DNA of 64,000 nucleotides from Mesorhabditis belari (taxonomy: Eukaryota > Nematoda > Chromadorea > Rhabditida > Rhabditidae), in assembly GCA_958450365.1 (NCBI GenBank), contig CAUEEP010000222.1, forward strand, positions 62,001-126,000. Direction: 5' to 3'. The notes under the pieces are model-generated. The model was not told the origin of the DNA. It ran no database searches and was given only the letters and a program-made list of their open reading frames with translations. Position numbers and translations under genes: made by a program. Of this stretch, positions 55,541 to 64,000 are shown one piece after another (the first letter of the stretch is position 1; every line of letters starts with the position of its first letter).

Positions 55541-58249
55541 ATGGGCGTTAAAGAAGTTGATCGAAAGCAACGTTCTGTTCCAACATCTGATCAGATTCGA
55601 TTGGCGAAACTCACATTGACCGATGGCGGTGCTATGGATGAGGATCAAGAAGTGATGAAGAGACTCATCAAAAAGGTTTAGCTATTCTTTGCTCGATTTG
55701 ATTGTATTTTGTGATTTAGGTGATTGAAACGACTTTGTGTACGAAGGCTCAGGCGGAGATTGCACTTTTCGACAACGATAATGATGCCGATGCTGCGGTG
55801 CTTCAAATCCTTGAAAACCCTGATCTCAATTGGACCGAACAGAAGAACAAAAAAGACAAGAAAAAAGAAGGTAAAGAATTTTTTGCCTTGGGTTACTTTG
55901 GGTGTTATTGTACAAGAAGATGATTAACCTACGCTAATTAATTGCCTGACACCTAAAGAAGTTATGTATTACAAGTTCAGTAACCACCAAATGATACCTA
56001 CAATTGATTTAATTTTACTGAATTTGCTATTATAAATTCTGATTCTAAATCGAAATAGGACAAGTACAAATTGTTTATTTCAGATGAGAACGTGAAGCCA
56101 GTGCGTGGTCAGTCGTCTACGCGCGGTCGTAGCGGACAGACGCGGGAGTGGACAGACAGAGCAAATGGAAATCGAGGAAAGTCGTATCAAGGAGGCGGCA
56201 ATGCATCTTCTACGACAACTCGAGGTCCTGATTCGCGGGGAGCAGCCCGGGGAGAGAATGGACGCGGTGGTGGTCGAGGGAACAATGCAGTACGTCAGCA
56301 GCGGGAAAACAAGGACGCCAAAGTGACGCCTACGGAAAATGGTGGACATGAGGAGAATCACGACTGGGTAAGTATTTATCTGGTCTAAGATTACTGAATT
56401 TAATTGCAAGCTTTATTCATTTTTAGAAGAGCGGTCCTCTGGTGTTCAAGCGCACTGAAGAGAGCACGGCGACAGCCACTGAATCGACTACTTCGGTGCC
56501 ATCTATTCCAGTGACCAATGGCTCTACATCAACCGGACCAATTTCGTTTGCTGCGGCGGCTGCGGCTGGAGTCAACAAGGAAAGGCATCGACAACAGCAG
56601 CAACAGAGGTTGATTGCCCATGTGGAAGAGAGCAAGCCTTCAGTCAGCGTCGAAGAGGTGGCGAGAATTCCTCCACCTGTTGAGTAAGTTTTTTTGTTGA
56701 TTTAACACTTAAAAAGTATCAATTAAATCTAATTTGTAATAGTAATTTAGGGTCGAGGCTGAGTCATCTTTGAATACGTGCATCTCGCTGGAGGAGGAAC
56801 CTCTGGACATCAATCAACCAACGTCAACGACGACTGATTGGGCGAGCAAGCTAAAAGCTGATCTCGGAATTGGTGTGCCAGCAGTAGAAAGCTTTGGACC
56901 ACCTGAAGTTGCAAATGTAAGCATTTTTTGGGGGTTTTAGCAACTTTGTAATTCAGCCAGTCGAATTCATGTCTGATGCGGCGACTTCATTCTCTGGCCT
57001 TCAAGAATATCAATTTGGTTTCAACTCGGAGCCCGTGGAGTCGATTTTGCCGTCATCGCCAGCAAATCAATCGATTCCCGCCGTACAGATGCCAGAAGCG
57101 CCTCTTTTCACCCGATCTCCAATTGTTCCATCGTCTAGTCAAACGATTCCTCCAAAAACAGAGGTAACCGCTGTAACAGAATTCTTTTCAAATTTTTTTC
57201 TTCAGACTCTGCCACCTCAAAATGGTGAATTCTCGAATTTAAAGTCATCTCCACCAAGTTCGGTTCCGGTCTCATCGTACGCTCAGCATATGCAACAGCA
57301 ACAGCAGCCGAGGACGTTATCATACGACTCTTCCAGCGTCTCCTATGCCCCACCTGATGGACGAGCGGCTCTTTCAAAGCCTCCAACCACTCAACCAATC
57401 CATGTGCAGAACCCGCCGCCTACTCATCAAATGCCTTATGCCGCACCGCAAATGCAATATCCAAACTATCCGTATCTCCAAAATGTCAATATGTACAGTC
57501 CAGCGGTAAGAAAAATTCGAAAGCATTTCTTATGTTCATTTTTAGCTACGAAATGATGATGCCAATTTTGCGGCAGCGGCGTTGATGCAGTATCCGTTCG
57601 GTATAAGTGGTGGACAAATTGATCTCAGCCAATTACTTCCTCAAGGGTTTGTTATTGTATTAACTTCCGTTGATGAACGATATATTTAGAGCTTTATCTG
57701 CCGGCCAATCACAGCAAGTGCCGCAACAACAGCACCGCAACGATAACCCTCAGATGATGGATCTCAATAAGTATGCTGATTCTTTTTGTTTGTTTAACTT
57801 TAACTACCTTTAGATTTCAAGGTGGAGTCAACAGTGGACGTGATTCGGCTGTCGGTCCACCACCTGGTTTTGCCAATCCTTCAGCTGCTTACATGGCACC
57901 TCATGCTCAGCAAAATTTGCAAAATCTCTTCATGCAACAGCAGGTTCGTAGTTTATTTTACTTGGAATCTAGTCAAGAAGGGATGATATTTTAAGCTTTA
58001 TCATTTTTTTAGCAATATGGACCGAGTGGACCATTCCCCTACATTATGCAACCAACCGTCAATCAGGCTCGACAAATGTACGGCGGCGCGGGAGATGAAG
58101 AGCGCAAAAACTTTGAACGAAACGCGGGCAAACAGGGTGGAGCACAGCAAACTCCGCCTCCTCATTACCAGCAGCATAATGGATATATGCAAGGCCTTGG
58201 GAAACCGAAGCCACAACAGTACGGGCACACGAACAGCGGATGGAATTAG
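55541..58249 (+). CDS. UBAP2/UBAP2L (Lingerer)-like protein, 682 aa
   Basis: UBAP2L/Lingerer proteins are UBA-domain RNA-associated proteins that promote stress-granule assembly and translation control. Eleven exons keep phase: 55541-55675, 55720-55870, 56084-56367, 56427-56683, 56751-56916, 56957-57163, 57206-57505, 57546-57646, 57690-57770, 57814-57943, 58013-58249. A UBA-like domain occupies about residues 15-85 (TSDQIRLAKLTL, then CTKAQAEIALFDNDNDADAA). An Arg-Gly-rich segment follows (GRGGGRGNN), then DWASKLKADLGIG, a UBAP2-family segment (SGLQEYQFGFNSEP), and a Gln/Pro-rich tail ending near KPQQYGHTNSGWN. A tttttag acceptor ends at 55535, just before the ATG. It is the first of four closely spaced genes. 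Confidence 0.8.
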
Positions 58250-58428
58250 TTGATTCCTCTCCAAACGCTTTGAAATCTCATGTTTTGAATTTTTGTTAAT
58301 AAATATTTTGATACATTTCCATTTTTTATAAATAAATGCATTATAAAGTTGCTGCTAAAATGTTTACTTTTGGAATTTGAGATGTTGTTTCGACAGGATT
58401 TAAGTTTTAACTTTAGACTGTTAAAGAG
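58250..58428 (+). promoter_or_regulatory. Operon-type intercistronic region
   Basis: Between the UBAP2-like stop and the SMNDC1 start lie aataaa-type poly(A) signals near 58299 and 58330. A trans-splice acceptor (taactttag, ending 58415) follows 14 bases before the next ATG. The 179-bp gap is typical of nematode operons with SL2-type splicing; the SL type cannot be told from DNA. Confidence 0.6.
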
Positions 58429-59225
58429 ATGTCGGCCAGTGACGAGTTAGCGAATTTTAAACTTCAATTAGAGCAGGTAATATTTGTATTTGTAAAGTGT
58501 ACTGGCAATGTTTGTGAAGTGTAGTATAGTCAATTGATGTTAGAATTACCACAAACGGACTATACGTCGAATTTTAGGTAGAAGCCGCCTTGCTAAAGGA
58601 TTCAAACAACGAGGAGCTGCTCAAGTTGAAAGGAGATCTACAAGAAGTGATCGCTCTGCAGAAGGAAATCGTTGCCGCCGAACAAACCGAGCGAAAAGCT
58701 GAAGCCGATCCCTCGTCTTCGGGTCGCGAATGGAGGATGGGCGAACGGGTGTTGGCCAAGGGAACAAACGGGCAATACTACGCTGCGATCATTGACGGTA
58801 TTTCTGGATCGACGGCTTCAGTGACTTTCCTCGGAAACAAGCAACAAGTTTTGGTGGAATTAACATCTCTTCGACCGGCTCCACACCAGGAAAAGAGCGT
58901 ATTCGATAATCGACGAGGTGGCCAAGCACCAGCGGGAGCGAATCAAAAGGAATGGCAGGCGGAAAGAGAGCGCAAGCGACTGAAGTCATTGAAGAAGGAC
59001 ATGAAACGAAAAGAATTGGATCAAGCCAAAGAAACCGAGAAGTCAAGTTGGCATAAATTTAACACCAAAGCCTCCTCGAAGGGGATGAAAGGCGTGAAGA
59101 AAGTGGTGGGTAGCGCCGCGGCGGCCGATGGACCCTCGGGAGTACGATCAAAAGATATCAGCAGTCGAATGGACCCTTACCTCTTCAAGCAAACAAGCCG
59201 CGGAAATATGGATTCACTTTTCTAA
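58429..59225 (+). CDS. SMNDC1/SPF30-like Tudor splicing factor, 231 aa
   Basis: SPF30 is a spliceosome factor whose Tudor domain binds dimethylarginine on Sm proteins and which is needed for tri-snRNP joining. Two exons, 58429-58476 and 58578-59225, join in phase. The N-terminal helical region (MSASDELANFKLQLEQVEAA) is followed by the Tudor domain at about residues 70-125 (WRMGERVLAKGTNGQYYAAI, then TASVTFLGNKQQVLVELTSL). A basic, charged C-terminal half ends RMDPYLFKQTSRGNMDSLF. The length is close to the human protein (238 aa as I recall). SMN itself is excluded by the lack of its YG-box and by the C-terminal match. Confidence 0.88.
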
Positions 59226-59483
59226 TTGTCAATTATGTATTTATTGATCTCTATTTTGACAATTGAAATTGTAAATTCAATAAATGTTTCATAAGGAAAA
59301 GATTTTAATAAAAGCACACCTAAAGGAGACGGTTAAAATGTTTATGGTTTGGAAAGAAATTTTATCAGCTACCTTAATTGTTGACTTAAGCACTACAAAT
59401 CCAGTTTGATGAGTGGAAATTCGTTTTCTTACTCTAAATAACTTTGAAACTAAACTTCTGGACAACAATTTCATTTTTCGGTA

Positions 59484-61127
59484 ATGACTCAGTGCGCGCT
59501 AGTGACTGGAGCAGTGAGTCCGCTTGGGAGAGCAATTGTTGAGCGGCTTGGCTTTCTTGGATACAGGTATTTCTTACTCTTTGATGTTGGCTTCTTCTTG
59601 GTACGTTAACGCACGAACAGCAAAATATTCATGACATGAATCTGTGTAAAGCTCTTAGCTGCTAATTTCTTCTATGTCAGTTTTAGTCACTAGGATTATT
59701 AAACGGAAAGTATAAATCTTTTTCCTTTCAGAGTCGCAGCGGCTGACAGCAAAAGTCTACTGGATGGTGTTGAGAATCGATTTCGAAAGGTACACAAATT
59801 TTGAAGAGAAATTTTTTTCTGATACACCTTCACCTTGAGCTTTATATACTTTGAGATACTTTAAAAGCCACCTTAAATGTAGCTTTAGCCAGGCCGAGAG
59901 GTGATTCCCGTGGAAGTTGACCTAAATCGACCCGATCATCGGCAGAAATTATTCGAAAAGGTTTGTGCTTGAATTCTCGTAATTGCTTAGCTTACATTTA
60001 TGTTATAGGAAAAGCAACTTGGTACTTTTTTTTAGTTTTTTTTTTCCTTGCTTTAGGTCGCCTCATCAATCGGACAAATTGACAGCCTAATCGTTGTGCC
60101 GGGACAAAATCAGTTTCATGGTGCTGGGACGATTGTCGAGACGTGCGCCGGAGCGCTTGATAAAGTGATTTCGAAAGAGTTTTTTTATCCATTTATCAAC
60201 TTTTTAGACTTTCACTCAATTCGTCACCACACCTTTCCGGATAGTGCAACAGGGATTGCCGTATTTGGCGAAATCGAAGTAAGTTAACGTTTGAAAAGAT
60301 CAGTTATCAGCTTACAGGGATTAACGACTATTCTTGTAATTGAATTTAGTCTTTTAGAAACGGAAGCATCGTGTTTTTCGGCTCAATTGCGGGTTTCCAG
60401 CCGATGCTCGACATTGGAGTGTACAGTGTCGCCTCGTCAGCCGTCTTGGCGCTAACTAAAGTGGATAAATGACTTTTGTTCAGCTGGTTTTTAAAATATC
60501 GTTGAAATAATCAAAATATGCCATTTATTTAGGCAGTTGCTGAGAGTGGAGCGCAAAGTGGTGTTCGTGTGAATGCGGTGATCTCGGGAATGATTGATGG
60601 TGAGGGTTGCTGCAAGCTGATTACTGATTCAAATGCCTAGGTGACGGATCGTCGGCTGTTTGGGACTCGAATCGACGAGATCTCGGCGAGGATGAGCAAA
60701 GAAAAGCTGAGGCAAGTGAAGTTTCATAGAGTTAAGCTAGGCAAATCAAGTTAAAGTGGTTTTAAAAGCTCTTTGTGGACTCGAAAAGCTCTTTACGGAC
60801 TCTCAGTGACTCTAAAAATTTGTTTCAAACGGCTTACTTCTTTATTGTTCAATATTTTATTCACTTTTGGGCAAAAAGCTAGGAAAATTGATAATATAAT
60901 CGAGCTTGGGATACTTAAAATTTTAAAAACCTGTTCATTTTCATGTAAACTTTCATGTTAACTTATAATTTCAGGCGCACGAGTCGATATCGCAAATGAT
61001 CCCGCTCGGGCGACCGGGAAAACCGAAAGACGTGGCAAACGCGGTCGAATTTCTGATATCCCCGCGAGCCAAGTACATCACCGCCGAGAATTTAGTGCTC
61101 AGCGGCGGAGTACAAGTTAGATTTTGA
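59484..61127 (+). CDS. Short-chain dehydrogenase/reductase (DHRS4-like), 278 aa, altered active site
   Basis: Eight exons keep phase: 59484-59566, 59732-59789, 59889-59960, 60057-60278, 60350-60460, 60533-60599, 60641-60711, 60975-61127. The N-terminal nucleotide-binding motif is TGAVSPLGRAIVE (usual TGxxxGxG is altered). The NNAG element is replaced by VVPGQ. The catalytic Ser is in FFGSIAGF and the Tyr in VYSVAS, but the Lys four residues after the Tyr is Ser. The C-terminal part is typical (GVRVNAVISGMID, then PLGRPGKPKDVANAVEFL and NLVLSGGVQVRF). The intron at 60712 begins gcaagt, a GC-AG intron. Without the Lys, normal SDR catalysis is doubtful. DHRS4-like is the nearest family by eye. 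Confidence 0.75.
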
Positions 61128-61340
61128 GTGTAACGTTGTTACCTAGAAAAATTTGTATCATATTATTATTATTGTTATTATTATCTTTTTGCTCTGTTGT
61201 ACATTCTTCGGTACTTTTGAATTCGAATCTTTCTTCGGTACTTTTATAAAGATTGCTCAATCCTTGGTTTTTAACGTTTTAGACTTTGAAAAAGTCATCA
61301 GTTTCTGGAAAATATTGCTTTTAGACTTTATTGTTTATTG

Positions 61341-61357
61341 TTTTTTTTAGAAACTTT
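61341..61357 (+). promoter_or_regulatory. Probable spliced-leader acceptor of the XPNPEP3-like gene
   Basis: The sequence ttttttttag ends at 61350, eight bases from ATG 61358 and 223 bp after the dehydrogenase stop codon. Confidence 0.55.
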
Positions 61358-63323
61358 ATGTTGATACGAAGATTCTCGTCAACAGCGTGCCGATTGTTGA
61401 CTGAAAGGAAGGTGTGGGCGAATCAACCGCAGAAAATCCCCGATCAGGAATTTGCGACGAGAAGAGAGCGGCTCATCGAGAAGATTCGACGAGATCATCC
61501 ACAGGCAAAAGAAAAAGAAGTGCTCATCGTTTTGAAAGGTACGAATTTTGAAGTAAAAATGAAAGAACTGAATACTCGTTTGGTTTTTAAAAGTTTGTTC
61601 GTTTGTTCAGTTGTAAAGTTATCGGATAGACTTTTGCTGAAAGATTGTTGATGATATGGCAAACGAGTTTCTAAACAGATAAACAAATAGGTAAATAGAT
61701 AAATAGACAAATGGACAAATAGTTTTCAAGGAAAGGGCATCAAGTATTGGCTAATCGCGGTTTTTGTGAAAGCTACGCTGAAAGTTACTCCAAATGATTA
61801 CTAGTAGTCATCTCTAACTCAATGAACGCCTCATGAATTACCGGTTTCAAAAAAGCTAGATCTTACCTTGATGTCATGCCAAAATTGAGTGTTTTTACGA
61901 GTCACTAGACCGGATATTTGTATTGGACTAACCTGGCTCTGCCAGACCAATCGATATTTGTCTACTAAATTGTAAAATTGACCTTACATAATCTGATATC
62001 ATGATCAATGATCGATGATCAATACATGATCAATGACCAGACCTGGTGATAGGAACTTGACCTGAAAATCAAGACAAAACGACATTGACGAAAATCAAGA
62101 TATCGACTACGCTGAACACGATGGTAAAATCTTTTTGCGAATGAGTAATAGTTTTTTTTTTTTTGCAAACACATTTAAAATTTTAAGCCATTCTTCGATT
62201 TTTACGATATTGTCAGTGTCAAAAAAAAGTGTCGTCGTGGCCGAGTGGGTAAAAAATAGGATTCAATTTTTGTGTAACCCTTTTTCAAACTGAGTCACTG
62301 AGCCAAAATTGAGCCAATTCTTTTCTCGATTTAGGCGCTCGCAAGTACTACACGGGACCTGATGTAGCGGGCACGTATCGACAGTGAGTTTTCCGCATTC
62401 ATAGCTAGATAGTCGTATTGCTTTTAAGATTTTCATGACTTTCAAACGAACTCATTGACTTCAGGTGCTCGAATTTTCGCTACTTATCCGGGGTGACAAG
62501 TCCGGATGCTTTTTACACTATTCACGCTTCAAAGGAGAATAAAATCGACTCGTTGTTGTTTCTGCGAAAACGCACTGCTCACGAGGAGCTCTGGGATGTG
62601 AGTGGATTTGCTTTTTACTTTAATTTACTTTAATTTAACTTAGTTTTAAGGATTTCGTGACGTTTTAAGGATTTCATAACTAAATTCGACTTTAGGGCCC
62701 TTCGCTGAGCGATGATGAGCTGGGGAAAACGAGTGGATGCGAAGAAATTGTCTCCGTTGAACAATTCCCGAAACGACTTGAGAAGATGGTTAGTGGGTGA
62801 GTTTTAAAAGGAATATCAATGCTAGAATGATTCTCCTCTTTAGAGCTTTTCTTTGCTACGATCTTGAGTCGGATTGGTCGTCGGATGTCAAGGTGAAGGA
62901 GTCTTTTTTTTTCTTCACTTTTAAATGAGACAATGTTGAAGAATCGCCTAACCACCGAAAGATTGTGGATTTTTAGGCTCTGTTCACCGGTGGTGCTTCG
63001 ATGACACCATTGCGAAGAGAATTACACAAATTAAGGTGTGCTTTTTGTGTTTTAAATCTTATTGTTTAAGTTTTTAAGATTTTAAGCCCTTTTAAGGCAT
63101 TCATTGAGCAGGATTGGTTATTAATGTTAAAATGCTATTGTTGGTTATTAATGTTTACCCGTTTAGAGTCGTCAAATCATCGACTGAGCTCGCTTGCATG
63201 AGTCATGTGTGCACGCTGGGTGCACAAATGATGACGGCGATGATCGCTGAGTCGAGGGAAGTCACAAATGAAAATGAGATCCGTGGACGTTTGGAGTTTG
63301 AGGCGCGCAAAAGAGGAGCTGAG
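61358..63323 (+). CDS. XPNPEP3/Icp55-like mitochondrial aminopeptidase P, 5' part
   Basis: Members cleave an N-terminal residue before proline or, as Icp55, trim imported mitochondrial proteins. Seven exons keep phase: 61358-61538, 62335-62383, 62465-62597, 62696-62796, 62844-62892, 62977-63035, 63167-63323. The start MLIRRFSSTACRLLTERK is a likely mitochondrial targeting sequence. PDQEFATRRERL, YYTGPDVAGTYRQCSNFRYL, EELWDGPSLSDDELG and VVKSSTELACMSHVCTLGAQ follow the XPNPEP3 order. The last exon ends ARKRGAE at a gtttgt donor. The metal-binding catalytic half is not in the window. A ttttttttag acceptor ends eight bases before the ATG. Intron 1 is long (about 800 bp). Confidence 0.85.
62231..62252 (+). 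ncRNA. tRNA 5'-end fragment (A-box), truncated
   Basis: The segment gtcgtcgtggccgagtgg plus four bases matches the 5' acceptor and D-arm of a class II (Ser-type) tRNA. The sequence then leaves the tRNA pattern, with no anticodon arm or B-box. It sits in intron 1 of the XPNPEP3-like gene on the same strand. Confidence 0.5.
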
Positions 63324-63410
63324 GTTTGTGAGGATTTTTTTTCTTTGACTTACAAACTTTCTCAAACTTTGAACAAGTTTATCAGTTTACAGCACAAATC
63401 GACGTTTCTA

Positions 63411-63819
63411 CAGGGTTCGCCAGAATTACGGTTATACCTTTTTCAGCATATTGCATACCAAAAGCTTCAATCAATTCAAAAACCCGAAATATTATGAAGA
63501 GAAATGAAGCCTGAATTCTTACCTATATTTCTGTAACAAAAGATTTTTGATTGAAGTTTTGCAGCCGATTTTGCAGCCGATTTTTCAGAGCAACAAATTT
63601 ACAGCTGCGCCGAGACTGGTCGGATTGGACTCGTTTGAGAGACGGCAAAAATCGACTGCAAAACTCTAATCGGCGATCTTTTGGTACAGAAATGTAGGCA
63701 AGAATTGAGGCTTCAATTCCTCTATATAAAATTTAGGGTTTTTTTTAAAATTGTTTCCGACTTTTGGCATGCAATATGCTGAAAAAGGTGTAGCCGTAAT
63801 TCTGGTGAACCCTGTACAG
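63411..63819. mobile_element. MITE-like inverted-repeat element at the right edge
   Basis: The left end cagggttcgccagaattacg is mirrored by cgtaattctggtgaaccctg on the right. The arms run about 50 bp (with cagcatattgcat and its complement). Total about 409 bp, non-coding, in the downstream intron of the XPNPEP3-like gene. Confidence 0.85.
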
Positions 63820-64000
63820 AGTAAACCTATAAGACAACCCTCAACTCTCTACAAAGACAAAACTGATAGCCGTAAAGCCGAGCCAACTAAGCTACGGTAG
63901 TTGGCTCATGTTATAGGGGGTTACTGTAAAATACCAGTTTATACGAGGTGGCGGTAGCTGCCTTAAACCCTTAGGTCTACAGGAGTCGGGGCACACTCTA
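63820..64000. other. Intron sequence to the window edge
   Basis: No exon of the XPNPEP3-like gene or other motif was recognised here. Short repeats of the type gctacggtagttggct are seen. Confidence 0.4.

Overview
The window is nuclear DNA of a nematode, most likely a rhabditid-type chromadorean. The evidence is a nine-copy run of the nematode telomere repeat TTAGGC (18249-18302), short GT-AG introns ending in TTTCAG or TTTTAG, T-rich acceptor sites lying just before start codons (spliced-leader type), same-strand genes packed 180-460 bp apart, and several genes recognisable as nematode or animal orthologues. Species and genus cannot be named from the sequence alone. All exon boundaries below were worked out by hand from splice signals and reading phase; no search was run.

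Left third (1-22.5 kb): the 5' part of a dystrophin gene (dys-1), on the minus strand. Twenty exons join in phase and give the first 644 residues: start codon, two calponin-homology domains, a hinge, and the first spectrin repeats. The gene continues beyond the left edge. Its introns, one of about 12.4 kb, are filled with tandem arrays (units of 9, 10, 11, 16, 20, 42 and about 141-143 bp) and inverted-repeat elements. Many of the 141-143 bp monomers share a junction box resembling GGGTAACTGAACCG.

Middle (22.5-44.1 kb): a repeat-rich accessory stretch. It holds two direct copies, about 14 kb apart, of a 3.2-3.5 kb segment encoding a protein with LOTUS/OST-HTH-like domains. Between the copies are a RanBP2-type zinc-finger exon, a decayed transposon-like reading frame fused to a fragment of an ALKBH8 gene, a secreted saposin-like protein gene, a broken Tc3-like transposase, a RING coiled-coil protein gene and several foldback elements. 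A very uniform 20-bp array (43549-44129) ends the stretch.

Right third (44.1-64 kb): gene-dense. SNAPC1-like (snRNA transcription) is followed on the same strand by a Ulp1/SENP-type (C48) protease gene. TAF4 (TFIID) is on the minus strand. A plus-strand run of four closely spaced genes then follows and looks like an operon: UBAP2/Lingerer-like, SMNDC1/SPF30 splicing factor, a short-chain dehydrogenase with a lost catalytic lysine, and an XPNPEP3-like mitochondrial aminopeptidase P that runs off the right edge. Nested foldback elements separate TAF4 from this run. Several genes concern RNA production or processing (SNAPC1, TAF4, SMNDC1), but nothing in the sequence shows that they work together beyond the shared operon-like layout.
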